Shown here: positions 16,138 to 24,816 of the stretch, piece after piece
Layout: each line of letters starts with the position of its first letter
Numbering within the stretch: position 1 is the first letter of the stretch
From: an uncultured Oscillospiraceae bacterium
GTDB lineage: Bacteria; Bacillota; Clostridia; Oscillospirales; Acutalibacteraceae
Assembly: GCA_900547105.1 (NCBI GenBank)
Contig: URFL01000007.1
Coordinates: 62,001-126,000, forward strand
Length of the DNA stretch: 64,000 nt
Reading direction: 5' to 3'
The notes under the pieces: model-generated
Told to the model about the DNA's origin: nothing
What the model saw: only the letters and a program-made list of their open reading frames with translations
Databases searched by the model: none
Program-made: the position numbers and the translations under genes

Positions 16138-16794
16138 ATGCCCTTTTCGCCAGAGGATTTGAAAAGGATGGAGCAGCTATACGGTATCATAGAAGGGCAT
16201 AAGCTGCATGAATATGCAGCTCCCACCTATAAAGACAGCCCGTATCTGTCAGAAATGGCGCGAATCGCGTTGGCTCCGCGTGCCCACGACAGAGAAACGC
16301 TGGAAGAACTGATTCCGGCGCTTTGGTACCTTACGCAATCCTATGACCGTATGTGCCGGGCGGGAATGTCTGTAAAATTTTATACCCCCCAGCTTGCGGC
16401 TCATACAGAGCTTATGAAACTCCGGAAATATGATAGCGAGGATATGAAGCGGCTTGAAAACTGCTTTTGTCTGGCGGTCAAGGCAAGAAATTATTATGAA
16501 CCGGACGACTGTGCCGATCTTGTCGCAATGGTTTCCGGCAGTCTTTCGGATGACAAAATCCGTGCATGGCTTCTCTCGGCACAGGAAAGCCGGCGGGGAT
16601 TCATCCAAAACGATCCCGTTGAGAAAACGGAGGAATACCTTGCGGTCATTGATGAGGTGGAGGAACGGATAGACAACGAGAAAACAGTGGATGTCTGTTT
16701 TGAGTATTGGGCTTTGAAATCTCAGCTTTTACTGGAGCATCACATTGTCTGGCGCTCGCCGTCGGAGTTGAACCCGTGCGTGCTGTTCGATTAA
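16138..16794 (+). CDS. Helical protein, last gene of the island
   Basis: A 218-residue protein 15 bases after the transglutaminase gene, behind GAGGAGGG. It is almost wholly helical and charged (LEELIPALWYLTQSYDRM, KTEEYLAVIDEVEERIDN) with no signal peptide, membrane segment or recognised domain. A strong terminator follows at 16,812, which sets the island's end. Function unknown. Confidence 0.65.
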   Translation: MPFSPEDLKRMEQLYGIIEGHKLHEYAAPTYKDSPYLSEMARIALAPRAHDRETLEELIPALWYLTQSYDRMCRAGMSVKFYTPQLAAHTELMKLRKYDSEDMKRLENCFCLAVKARNYYEPDDCADLVAMVSGSLSDDKIRAWLLSAQESRRGFIQNDPVEKTEEYLAVIDEVEERIDNEKTVDVCFEYWALKSQLLLEHHIVWRSPSELNPCVLFD

Positions 16795-16811
16795 ATCCAC
16801 CAATGTTTTTG

Positions 16812-16839
16812 GCGTCGGTCACATCGACCGACGCTTTTT
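16812..16839 (+). terminator. Terminator of the TerY-like island
   Basis: A perfect 9-bp GC-rich stem (16,812-16,820 with 16,826-16,834), a five-base loop and TTTTT. It closes the 15-kb co-directional gene run. Confidence 0.88.
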
Positions 16840-16885
16840 GTGTCGTGTCCTTTTCTGGCAATCATTTATTTTTGCCTGAAAGTTG

Positions 16886-16914
16886 TTGAAACATTTGCTG
16901 GGAAATGATACAAT
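16886..16914 (+). promoter_or_regulatory. Promoter of the lipoprotein gene
   Basis: A -35 TTGAAA (16,886-16,891) and -10 TACAAT (16,909-16,914) with a 17-base spacer, 51 bases before the start codon. Confidence 0.75.
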
Positions 16915-16964
16915 AAACACGAAACGGTGTGCTTTCGTAAATGTTAAAGGGGATGAGTGGGAAC

Positions 16965-17696
16965 ATGAAAAAATGTGTGCTGCTGCTGATGTCGGTCATT
17001 CTTGTTTTATGCTTCACCTCCTGTGCGTGGCAAAAGCTGCCTGATACCGTAACCATAGAGGAAAAAGAGTACAAAAGAGCTTTCATCGGTGAATTATATC
17101 CTCTATTTTCGTATTCTTGGGATGACGCTCCCTATACACAGGGTGTGTTGTTTGCCCAAAAGTCGTATTATCCATATCCCCAAGCCGCTTTTGATTGCTA
17201 TATTGCCAACAATACAAGCGGCAAATCGAATGTATACTTTGAAAGCACTGCGTTTGACAAGGCGGTTTCCTATTATAAAAACCCGGATAATTTCCATTTT
17301 TATTGTATGATAGGTAATATGCATGATGAAGATCAGCGAGAAACGTTTGAAATTCAAGATATAGACGCTGCCATGTTTGATCGTCTGATGGCGTATTGTG
17401 CAGAAAATGCTTATAATCCGTTGACCTCGTACAACAACGAGAACGATTTAAGAAAAGTGCCGATATCCACGGATGGCACGTATATGGACGACGAAATACG
17501 CTTTTATAAAGAAAGCAACGAGGGGGCTTTCGCCTCTTCCAAAGGCTATATCTTTAAGCTGGTCGATCATCAGCTCTATTTACTGTTTCATTATAGCTTC
17601 AAGGATAAAGAAAATCCTGTTATGTTTATCCGCGATGTTCCGACAGACATCGGCGATTATTTTAAGGTGTTGGCGCAAAAACTTCAAAATAAATGA
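16965..17696 (+). CDS. Hypothetical lipoprotein
   Basis: A 243-residue protein. The ATG at 16,965 is preferred because it gives a clean lipoprotein signal: MKKC, a hydrophobic stretch and lipobox FTSC (Cys20). An in-frame ATG at 16,941 exists but has no ribosome site. The mature part is an alpha/beta domain with many Tyr and Phe (FAQKSYYPYPQAAFDCYI) and no recognised family. It has its own promoter and terminator, so it is probably not part of the island despite being adjacent to it. Confidence 0.7.
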   Translation: MKKCVLLLMSVILVLCFTSCAWQKLPDTVTIEEKEYKRAFIGELYPLFSYSWDDAPYTQGVLFAQKSYYPYPQAAFDCYIANNTSGKSNVYFESTAFDKAVSYYKNPDNFHFYCMIGNMHDEDQRETFEIQDIDAAMFDRLMAYCAENAYNPLTSYNNENDLRKVPISTDGTYMDDEIRFYKESNEGAFASSKGYIFKLVDHQLYLLFHYSFKDKENPVMFIRDVPTDIGDYFKVLAQKLQNK

Positions 17697-17787
17697 ATGC
17701 TTTCGACATGGATGTGCTATCCGGTGCGAAAACGGACGAATCTTGACAAAATCCCTCTTTAATGATGTTTGAAAAGATTTACTAAGC

Positions 17788-17819
17788 AAAAAAGAGAGGT
17801 CATCTGACCTCTCTTTTTT
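17788..17819. terminator. Terminator after the lipoprotein gene
   Basis: A 15-bp perfect stem with a two-base loop; its outer part is A-run/T-run, so it can work on either strand. Confidence 0.88.
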
Positions 17820-17871
17820 GCTGCGGTGACATTCATTCTTTTTTCCAAAAAATCAAGTTGCACATCTCTCG

Positions 17872-17900
17872 TTGAAATTTCTACCGGAATGGTGTATAAT
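17872..17900 (+). promoter_or_regulatory. Promoter of the DUF3737-patB operon
   Basis: A -35 TTGAAA (17,872-17,877) and perfect -10 TATAAT (17,895-17,900), 17 bases apart. The start codon is 130 bases downstream, leaving a long untranslated leader with a small hairpin TATGCC-cgaca-GGCATA at 17,917-17,933. Confidence 0.78.
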
Positions 17901-18029
17901 AGCACCACGCAGCGGTTATGCCCGACAGGCATAGCGGCATATGGCGGATAAGCATTGGCAAGCCCCGGTGTTTTCCGATATACTGATTTTATCTAAAACC
18001 GAATCCTAGCCAACATCAGGAGTGACGAT

Positions 18030-18893
18030 ATGAGCAACCAACAAGACATCAATGCCGCGGTCTGTACCGGTGAGCGGGCGCTGTTCGGCGCGCATGACCT
18101 GACCATTCGCGACACCATTTTCGCCGATGGCGAATCGCCGCTGAAGCATAGCCACGATCTGACCATTGTCGGCAGCATGTTCAAATGGAAATATCCGCTA
18201 TGGTACAGCTGCAACATTCGGGTGGAACAGTCCACCTGGTTTGAGATGGCGCGCGCCGGGGTGTGGTATACCGACCACATCGCGGTCAGCGACAGCGCCA
18301 TCGAAGCTCCCAAGAATTTCCGGCGGTGCCACGATGTGGCGCTTCAACGCGTATCGCTGCCGAACGCCGCCGAAACGCTGTGGCATTGCGAGGGAGTACA
18401 GCTGGATCATGTGACCGCCAAGGGCGATTATTTTGCGATGAACAGCCGCAATATGACAGTGGACAACCTGACGCTGTATGGCAATTATTCGTTTGACGGC
18501 GTGGAGAATGTGACCATCACCAACTCCAAACTGTTGTCCAAGGACGCGTTTTGGAACAGCGACCATGTCACTGTGCGCGATTCGTTTATTTCCGGCGAAT
18601 ATCTCGGGTGGAACGCCAAGAATCTGACCCTCATCAACTGTACCATTGAAAGCTTGCAAGGGCTGTGCTATGTGGACAATCTGGTGATGAAGCATTGCCG
18701 GTTGCTCAACACGACGCTGGCGTTTGAATATTCCACGGTGGATGCCACCATCGACAGCTGCATCCAAAGTGTGCTGAACCCCACGGCGGGGCGCATTACG
18801 GCGCAGGCGATCGATGAGCTGATTATCGAACCGGACAAGGTGGATCCTTCCAAAACCACCATTGTCTGCACCGCCGACCAAGCCGGAAAATGA
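18030..18893 (+). CDS. DUF3737 parallel beta-helix protein
   Basis: A 287-residue protein, in size and sequence a DUF3737 member. The polypeptide is a chain of short repeats with regular N/D-x-hydrophobic rungs (HDLTIRDTIF, HDLTIVGSMF, HIAVSDSAIE, NMTVDNLTLYG, NVTITNSKLL, HVTVRDSFIS, NLTLINCTIE), typical of a right-handed pectin-lyase-like beta-helix. No signal peptide is seen. The enzymatic role, if any, is not established for the family. The following C-S lyase gene begins 26 bases later, so the two are co-transcribed. The ribosome site is CAGGAGTG. Confidence 0.85.
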   Translation: MSNQQDINAAVCTGERALFGAHDLTIRDTIFADGESPLKHSHDLTIVGSMFKWKYPLWYSCNIRVEQSTWFEMARAGVWYTDHIAVSDSAIEAPKNFRRCHDVALQRVSLPNAAETLWHCEGVQLDHVTAKGDYFAMNSRNMTVDNLTLYGNYSFDGVENVTITNSKLLSKDAFWNSDHVTVRDSFISGEYLGWNAKNLTLINCTIESLQGLCYVDNLVMKHCRLLNTTLAFEYSTVDATIDSCIQSVLNPTAGRITAQAIDELIIEPDKVDPSKTTIVCTADQAGK

Positions 18894-18919
18894 ACCAGAC
18901 AGAAAAGGAGAACCGTCCT

Positions 18920-20083
18920 ATGACTTATAATTTTGATACCGTGATCGACCGTCGGCACACCCATTCGCTCAAATGGAATGTCGCCGAGGGAGAGCTGCCG
19001 ATGTGGGTGGCGGATATGGATTTTCAAACTGCACCCGAAATTCAAGCGGCACTGCAGCGCCGTGTGCAGCATGGCGTGTTCGGATACAGCGAGGTGGGCG
19101 GCGATTGGTACGATGCGTACATCCGTTGGTGGTCGAACCGTCATGGATACACGATGCAGAAAAACTGGCTGATGTTTTGCACCGGCATTGTGCCGGCAAT
19201 TTCCAGCATTGTGCGCAAGCTGACCACTCCGGCGGAAAAAGTGGTGGTGCAGTCGCCGGTGTACAATATTTTTTACAACAGTATTCTGAATAACGGTGCC
19301 CAGGTGGTGGAGAACCGCTTGCTTTATCGCAACGGCACATATAGCATGGATTTTGACGATCTGGAACTTCGCCTGGCGGACCCGCAAACCACGCTGATGA
19401 TCCTGTGCAATCCGCACAATCCGGTCGGACGCATCTGGACACGGGAAGAGCTGGCGCGTGTTGGCGAGCTGTGCCGCCGGTATCATGTGACCGTGATCGC
19501 GGACGAGATTCATTGTGATCTGACCGATCCGGGGGTCGAGTATGTGCCGTTTGCCTCGGTCAGCGACACCTGCCGCGCGGTGAGCATCACCTGCCTGGCA
19601 CCCACCAAGTCGTTCAATTTGGCGGGCATCCAGACGGCAGCGGTCAGCGTGCCGGATCCGGTTTTGCGGCACAAGGTGTGGCGCGGACTGAACACCGACG
19701 AAGTGGCGGAGCCCAACGCATTCGCGACCGAAGCGGCAATTGCCGCGTTTAACGAGGGCGCACCGTGGCTGGATGCGCTGCGCGCGTATCTGTATCAAAA
19801 CAAGTGCACCGTTGCGGAGTTTATCCGGCGCGAATTGCCGCAGCTGCGGCTGGTGCCGTCCGAAGCCACCTATCTGCTGTGGATCGACACGACGCTGGTC
19901 GGTTTTTCTGGATCGCTGGCGGAGGAGCTGCGTCGGTGCACCGGCTTGTATCTGTCGGACGGTGCGCATTACGGCAGTGGCGGCGAGTCGTTCCTGCGGA
20001 TGAACATTGCGTGCCCCCGCAGCGTGCTGATGGAGGGACTGGATCGACTCAAACACGGGATACAGGAGTTGGCTGCCCGCTGA
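18920..20083 (+). CDS. patB: PatB/MalY-type cystathionine beta-lyase
   Basis: A 387-residue pyridoxal-phosphate enzyme of fold type I. The ATG at 18,920 has AAAGGAG nine bases upstream and gives the usual MTYNFDTVIDRR start; the in-frame ATG at 18,890 lacks a site. Family marks are PMWVADMDF near the N-terminus, HNPVGR, ADEIHCDL and the PLP lysine in LAPTKSFNLAGIQ. It cleaves the C-S bond of cystathionine or related thioethers to homocysteine or thiols, pyruvate and ammonia in the cytoplasm. The exact substrate cannot be assigned from sequence. Confidence 0.92.
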   Translation: MTYNFDTVIDRRHTHSLKWNVAEGELPMWVADMDFQTAPEIQAALQRRVQHGVFGYSEVGGDWYDAYIRWWSNRHGYTMQKNWLMFCTGIVPAISSIVRKLTTPAEKVVVQSPVYNIFYNSILNNGAQVVENRLLYRNGTYSMDFDDLELRLADPQTTLMILCNPHNPVGRIWTREELARVGELCRRYHVTVIADEIHCDLTDPGVEYVPFASVSDTCRAVSITCLAPTKSFNLAGIQTAAVSVPDPVLRHKVWRGLNTDEVAEPNAFATEAAIAAFNEGAPWLDALRAYLYQNKCTVAEFIRRELPQLRLVPSEATYLLWIDTTLVGFSGSLAEELRRCTGLYLSDGAHYGSGGESFLRMNIACPRSVLMEGLDRLKHGIQELAAR

Positions 20084-20099
20084 AATTTCCGGATATACC

Positions 20100-20144
20100 A
20101 AGCGCACCGCAGATGCCCCAACGGGGTTCTGCGGTGCGCTTTTG
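20100..20144. terminator. Terminator after patB
   Basis: A 14-bp perfect stem (20,100-20,113 with 20,128-20,141) with a second CCCC/GGGG stem in the loop, then TTTTG. It sits between convergent genes and may serve both. Confidence 0.88.
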
Positions 20145-20151
20145 TCGTTGG

Positions 20152-21420
20152 TTACAGAATCACCTGCAGCACAAACCACTCGTCCACAATGGAAAACTGG
20201 CAATGACCGTTCAGCTTTTCCGCCACATACCGAATGCTTTGTGTGCCAAAGCCGTGCCCGGCTTCCGCCGTTTGCGGCAGTCCGTCGCGCAAAGAGGGAC
20301 GCTGAGCAAAGGTGTTTTTCATAGATAGCAGCATTTTGCTGCCGTTCATATGCATATCCAGCCGAACATGCCGCTGGTCGGGCGGCAGCGGCGCCACCGC
20401 GGTCATGGCATTTTCCAGCGCGTTGGACAAAATCGAGGTCAGATCCACGTCCGAAAACGGCAGCTGGGTGGGAAGCTGGATGGTATACTGAAAATCGATC
20501 GCTCGCTGGCGCATTTCGCTTTCGTGCGCCGACAAAATCATGTTGACGATCTCGTTTTGGCAGTATTTTTTTCGCGCCGTTGCATCGGTGGCATCAATGA
20601 CCTCGCGGATATACGCCTGCGCTTTGTCCAGCTCGCCGTTTTCGATAAAGGCGGACACGCTGAGCAAAAAGTGACGCATATCGTGCCGCAAAATCGAAAC
20701 CGCGCGTTCCGATCGCCGAATCGCCTCGATCTCCTTGCCGGATTGCGCCTGCTGCATCTTCATCAACTGGTTGCGCTGCTCCGCCTCACATTTTTCTTCG
20801 TACTGCCGAAAATAGAGAAACAAAAACAGCAGATAAGCGATGCATAGTATAAAGCCCAAAAACTCCGCCACAACCTCCAATCCAGAATACAGCAGCGAGG
20901 TATACACGCCGGTGGTATAATCAAACAGATAATACACAAACGGCATAAGCCCCAATATCAAAATGGCTTTGGTCGATTTTTGCGCCAACTGCGCCAGTGC
21001 ATCCGACACAAACCGAATCAGCAGCACAAACGCGGTCACCGTTACCACAATGCGAGCGCTGTAATACGCCCATTCCAGATGGGTCATATCCAGCACCGCC
21101 ACCCCGACCCAGTTGCTGATTTGGCAGCACAGATAGGCGGTGAGAACCGATAGGGTGGACAACATGATCTTGTACTTATAGTAAAATGTCAAAAATAGCG
21201 TGAGCGGCAGATGCACGATCAGCGGATAGACCTGTTCGGTCACCTGTTCGCCGAACAGCAGGAAGCACAGCACATACACAACCCCCACCGCGCCGGAAAA
21301 CCCCAGCAATGTGAGCACATTGCGTCGGGTCATGCGCACTCCCAGGAAAGCAGCGGAGACGTACACGCCAAACAACAGCGTGGTGGCGTTGTGCACAAGG
21401 CTTAGTATGGTAACCAGCAT
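20152..21420 (-). CDS. GHKL sensor histidine kinase (agr type)
   Basis: A 422-residue sensor. Six or seven membrane helices fill residues 5-210, as in AgrC-type receptors. A coiled linker leads to the phospho-acceptor segment ILRHDMRHFL. The ATPase domain has the N-box SILSNALENAM and a G-box GHGFGTQSI, the GHKL (HATPase_c_5) form. It lies 18 bases downstream of the LytTR regulator gene and forms a two-component system with it. No peptide-signal gene (AgrD-like) or AgrB processing gene is seen nearby, so the ligand is unknown. Confidence 0.92.
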   Translation of the reverse strand: MLVTILSLVHNATTLLFGVYVSAAFLGVRMTRRNVLTLLGFSGAVGVVYVLCFLLFGEQVTEQVYPLIVHLPLTLFLTFYYKYKIMLSTLSVLTAYLCCQISNWVGVAVLDMTHLEWAYYSARIVVTVTAFVLLIRFVSDALAQLAQKSTKAILILGLMPFVYYLFDYTTGVYTSLLYSGLEVVAEFLGFILCIAYLLFLFLYFRQYEEKCEAEQRNQLMKMQQAQSGKEIEAIRRSERAVSILRHDMRHFLLSVSAFIENGELDKAQAYIREVIDATDATARKKYCQNEIVNMILSAHESEMRQRAIDFQYTIQLPTQLPFSDVDLTSILSNALENAMTAVAPLPPDQRHVRLDMHMNGSKMLLSMKNTFAQRPSLRDGLPQTAEAGHGFGTQSIRYVAEKLNGHCQFSIVDEWFVLQVIL

Positions 21421-21438
21421 GAACAGTCTCCTTTCCTG

Positions 21439-22149
21439 TCAATCCCGGAACATCAGCGCAAAATAGGCATCCTTGAACGCTTTGGCGTAGCCCCGGGCGA
21501 TGGGGATGCACCGCCCGGATTTGGTGATGATCTCGGCGCTGTTAAAGTGATCCACATTGGGCAAATAGACCAGATAGCTGCGGTGGCATTTGAAAAAGCC
21601 GTTGCAGTCGGTCAGCTGATCTTCAAAAGAGTGCAACGGCTCGGTCGCCTCCACGCTGCGGCCGGTGCGCAGATAAAAGATCACCCGTTTGTTTTGCGCT
21701 TCGGCATATTCCAGATCATGTATATACAGCTTTTGAAAGCCGAACGAGGTTTTCGCCACAATACTCTGCGGTTCTGCCGCGGCACTGCGCGCGCAATCGT
21801 CCAGCGCCTCTTTGACCTTTTCAAAGCGCACCGGTTTTAATAAATATCCCTGCGCCTTGACATCGTAAGATTCCAGCGCAAACTCTGGCGACGAGGTGAG
21901 GAAAATGATCTTCACTGCGGTATCGCGCTGCCGCAGCTCGCGGGCAGCGTCCATGCCGTTGAGCATCGGCATGATGATATCCAGAAAGATCACATCCATG
22001 CGTATCTGGGTGGCTTTGCTCAGCAGCTCGTCGCCGTTGCTGAACGCAAAAATCTCGGCGGCGATCCCGCTTTGCTCCGACCAAGCGCGGATCATTTCCA
22101 CCGCACTTTGCAAAAACGACGCGTTATCGTCGCAAACCGCAATGCGCAT
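21439..22149 (-). CDS. LytTR response regulator (AgrA-like)
   Basis: A 236-residue regulator behind GGAGGTGGCG. The receiver domain has DDN at residues 7-9, the phospho-acceptor Asp in VIFLDIIMP (about residue 57), threonine in FLTSS and lysine in LLKPVR. The C-terminal LytTR DNA-binding domain begins near residue 130 (SFGFQKLYIHDLEYAEAQ) and includes GFFKCHRSYLVYLPNV. It is the first gene of a two-gene operon with the sensor kinase. LytTR proteins bind direct repeats upstream of targets; no such repeat was confirmed here. Confidence 0.93.
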   Translation of the reverse strand: MRIAVCDDNASFLQSAVEMIRAWSEQSGIAAEIFAFSNGDELLSKATQIRMDVIFLDIIMPMLNGMDAARELRQRDTAVKIIFLTSSPEFALESYDVKAQGYLLKPVRFEKVKEALDDCARSAAAEPQSIVAKTSFGFQKLYIHDLEYAEAQNKRVIFYLRTGRSVEATEPLHSFEDQLTDCNGFFKCHRSYLVYLPNVDHFNSAEIITKSGRCIPIARGYAKAFKDAYFALMFRD

Positions 22150-22178
22150 ATCGCCACCTCCACTGGTAAGATAAATTC

Positions 22179-22207
22179 ATTGTACTATATCTTGCGGGTG
22201 GTTTCAA
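22179..22207 (-). promoter_or_regulatory. Promoter of the LytTR/GHKL operon
   Basis: On the minus strand a -35 TTGAAA (22,202-22,207) and -10 TACAAT (22,179-22,184) have a 17-base spacer, 30 bases upstream of the start codon. Confidence 0.78.
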
Positions 22208-22319
22208 TTGGTATATACAGCATTTCGCACCTAAAAATCGACATTTCGCGCTATTTTTCAACTTTTTTCGCGGCGATATGGTAGGATGATAGCACCAAAA
22301 TCAAGGAGGAGTTTTCCCG

Positions 22320-22685
22320 ATGAAAAAAGTTTTGACTGCCCTGTTGTCCGTAACGGTGATCCTGTCGCTGGTGCTGTGCCTGTCCGGCTGCAGCGTCAAC
22401 GAAAAACAGCAGGAGGCGATCGATGCGTTCAACACGACCAGCGCCTCTTTCAACGAAGTCGCGACGCTCATCAACAACAATTCGGACGCGATCGACGATG
22501 AGATCATCAGCACCTTCCAGGAAATGTCCGCCCTGCTGACCCAGTACAAAGACATTTTGGAAGGCGATGACGACATCAGCGACGAAAAGTACGACGAAAT
22601 GATCAAATGGTTCAGCGATGTTCAGACCTGGTCCAAGGATGCCAAAACGGATATTGAAACTGCGCTGACCAACGCGCAAGCGTAA
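22320..22685 (+). CDS. Small helical lipoprotein
   Basis: A 121-residue lipoprotein behind AAGGAGGAG. The signal peptide ends at lipobox LSGC (Cys24). The mature part is acidic, Asn/Asp/Ser-rich and helical (FNEVATLINNNSDAIDDEI), like a small extracytoplasmic four-helix or coiled-coil protein. It is a single gene between two two-component systems, transcribed away from the LytTR pair and towards the OmpR pair, with a terminator right after it. No function is known. Confidence 0.75.
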   Translation: MKKVLTALLSVTVILSLVLCLSGCSVNEKQQEAIDAFNTTSASFNEVATLINNNSDAIDDEIISTFQEMSALLTQYKDILEGDDDISDEKYDEMIKWFSDVQTWSKDAKTDIETALTNAQA

Positions 22686-22729
22686 GCGCCACCTATCGAG
22701 AGAAACGACGAGGGGATTTTATATCGACC

Positions 22730-22765
22730 AAAAAGAGCAGGGGACATGCGTCCTCTGCTCTTTTT
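22730..22765. terminator. Terminator after the small lipoprotein gene
   Basis: An AAAAAGAGCAG/CTGCTCTTTTT stem extended by GGAC/GTCC with a four-base loop, ending in a T-run. It could work on both strands. Confidence 0.85.
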
Positions 22766-22830
22766 GCGTATCAAAGGTTTTACTGGCTTACATTTTCACA
22801 AGGAAATGCGCCGCAAGGGCGCTTTTGTGT

Positions 22831-22836
22831 TATAAT
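22831..22836 (+). promoter_or_regulatory. Extended -10 of the 7TMR-DISM operon
   Basis: A TGT-TATAAT extended -10 lies 45 bases before the start codon. No good -35 is seen; a small GCGCC/GGGCGC hairpin occupies that place. Confidence 0.5.
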
Positions 22837-22881
22837 GATGCCGTAACCGTATCATAAAAGGACAGACGCGGGAGAATAGAT

Positions 22882-24816
22882 ATGACAAAGATTGGAAAAC
22901 GGCGGCACACCATGGTGCTGATCATCGCGTTTTTTGGCATCATCACGGGGTTCTTTTACTGTGTGATCGTGGGCACCATGCCCAAATATAAATCGGTGTC
23001 CTCGCCACAGGAGATAGCTGCCACCGACCTGTCACAGGACTATATTTGTCTGGATAGCTCGCTGGCACAGGTTTACCCCGGACGGCTGTATACCCACCGC
23101 GATTTTGCCGCCGGTGGCGTCAGTCGCGGTGATCCGTCGGCATCGTACGAAACCTGCCGGCTGTTGCTGTCGCTGGAAAAGGGGAAGACCTATGGCATCA
23201 CCGGACAAACCGCTACCTATGCGCAGCGGGTGTATGTGGACGGTGTGCTGCTGGACGAAACCGGCCGCGTCAGCGACGCGCCTGACGATTTTGTACCGCG
23301 TACCGATTTGTACACGGTTTATTTCACGGCGCAAAGCGACGAAACCGAGATCATTGTTCAGCACGCGTGGTTTAACCACCAATCCGGCGCTTTCCACAAG
23401 GTGTATCTCGCCGAGCAGCAGGTGATTGCCCGCACCGAACGGGCGCAGACCCTGTGCGACGGCTTGATCGTCGGCACGCTGTTGGCGATGACCATCTTTT
23501 TCTTCGGTGTGTTTTTGTTTTATTCCTCCCATCGCGGTATGCTGTGGTTTTCACTGTCCTGCCTGTGTGCGGCGGGCAACTATCTGATCTACGAAAGCAA
23601 ACAAATCATGGCGTTCTTCCCGACGCTGAACTGGTATGTCGGGCACAAGATCGAGCATTTGACCAACATCTATTATTTTCTGTTTGTAATGTTATACGCC
23701 TTTGCGATGCTGCAGCTGAAACCGAAAAAGTGGTTTGTGTCGCTGTCTTTGGCGGTGGTGGGGGCGCTGACTGTGTATTATGTTGTGGCGCCGTCCACCT
23801 TCTATACCCGCTACACGGTGCCGGTCAGCGGCGGTATGATGCTGTATGACCTCTTCACCGTGGTGGTGCTGGTGTATCTGTCGGTGAAGAACCATCGGTT
23901 TAAGCGGGCGGATTATACGATCGTGTGTTGTTCGCCGCTGCTGGTAGCGGTGGTATATATTATCGAGGGGGTCACCTATTTTTCGCACATCTTCTATCTG
24001 CGTTCCTACGCTATGATTTTGCTCGCGTTTTGCAACGCGCTGGTGCTTACCATCAGCTTTTCCATCACCGAAAAACGGTTGAACGAGGCACGGCTCAAGG
24101 AGCTGGAGATTGCAGAAGAAAACGCCATGCTGGAAAAGATGAATAACCTGAAAAGCGATTTTATGCGCAACATCGCGCACGAAATGAAAACTCCGCTCAC
24201 CGTGATGAGCGGCTATGCCCAGCTGACCGAGCGGCAGCTGCAAAAAAACGCGGTGAACGAGGAAACCACCGCCAATTTGGATACTATTGCGCGCGAAGCG
24301 GGGCGACTGTCGGATATGGTCACTCGTCTGTTGGATGTGACCTACAACGGCACCACAGCGTATGAACGCACCCGCTTTCGCCCGCAGGAGCTGCTCACCG
24401 ATGCGGCGGCGGTCTGCCGCCCGATTCTGGCCAAAAACGGCAACACCCTGCGCTTGTCCTGTGAAAGCCGCCGGTCGCTTTTCACCAACAAAGAATCGCT
24501 GCTGCAGGTGCTGATCAATCTTGCCATCAATTCGAGCAAGCACACGAAAAACGGAACCATCGCCTTTTGCGCGAAGGATCGCGACAACTGGCTGGATGTG
24601 TATGTGACTGATAACGGTTCGGGGATCGCGCCGGAGGATCTTCCGCATATTTTTGAGCGGGGCTACGGCACCGACGGCGGCAACGGCTTGGGGCTGACCA
24701 TCTGCCGCGATATTATCGAGTCGGCGGGCGGCAGCATCGCCATTGAAAAAACCGATCAAACCGGCACCACCATTCGCTTTACCGTGCCGGTGGATCAGAA
24801 AGGGGAGAGCGCATGA
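22882..24816 (+). CDS. 7TMR-DISM sensor histidine kinase
   Basis: A 644-residue sensor. After an N-terminal membrane helix (13-33) there is an extracytoplasmic jelly-roll domain of about 160 residues (7TMR-DISMED2-like, carbohydrate-binding fold), then seven membrane helices (about 195-395). A coiled linker leads to HisKA with His in IAHEMKTPLTVM, and HATPase with NLAINSSKHT (N box), DNGSGIA (G1) and NGLGLTI (G2). Members of the 7TMR-DISM class are thought to sense small extracellular carbohydrates or related ligands. The stop overlaps the regulator start by four bases (ATGA). Confidence 0.92.
   Translation: MTKIGKRRHTMVLIIAFFGIITGFFYCVIVGTMPKYKSVSSPQEIAATDLSQDYICLDSSLAQVYPGRLYTHRDFAAGGVSRGDPSASYETCRLLLSLEKGKTYGITGQTATYAQRVYVDGVLLDETGRVSDAPDDFVPRTDLYTVYFTAQSDETEIIVQHAWFNHQSGAFHKVYLAEQQVIARTERAQTLCDGLIVGTLLAMTIFFFGVFLFYSSHRGMLWFSLSCLCAAGNYLIYESKQIMAFFPTLNWYVGHKIEHLTNIYYFLFVMLYAFAMLQLKPKKWFVSLSLAVVGALTVYYVVAPSTFYTRYTVPVSGGMMLYDLFTVVVLVYLSVKNHRFKRADYTIVCCSPLLVAVVYIIEGVTYFSHIFYLRSYAMILLAFCNALVLTISFSITEKRLNEARLKELEIAEENAMLEKMNNLKSDFMRNIAHEMKTPLTVMSGYAQLTERQLQKNAVNEETTANLDTIAREAGRLSDMVTRLLDVTYNGTTAYERTRFRPQELLTDAAAVCRPILAKNGNTLRLSCESRRSLFTNKESLLQVLINLAINSSKHTKNGTIAFCAKDRDNWLDVYVTDNGSGIAPEDLPHIFERGYGTDGGNGLGLTICRDIIESAGGSIAIEKTDQTGTTIRFTVPVDQKGESA

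Noticed and set aside
1497..16794. Classical tellurite-resistance (ter) operon
   Set aside because: No TerB, TerC, TerD/E/Z sequences are present; only the TerY-P triad part is, so the ter name is not applied.
18668..20203. A 511-codon minus-strand frame over patB
   Set aside because: It overlaps a confident PLP enzyme and the end of the DUF3737 gene and has no recognisable content.
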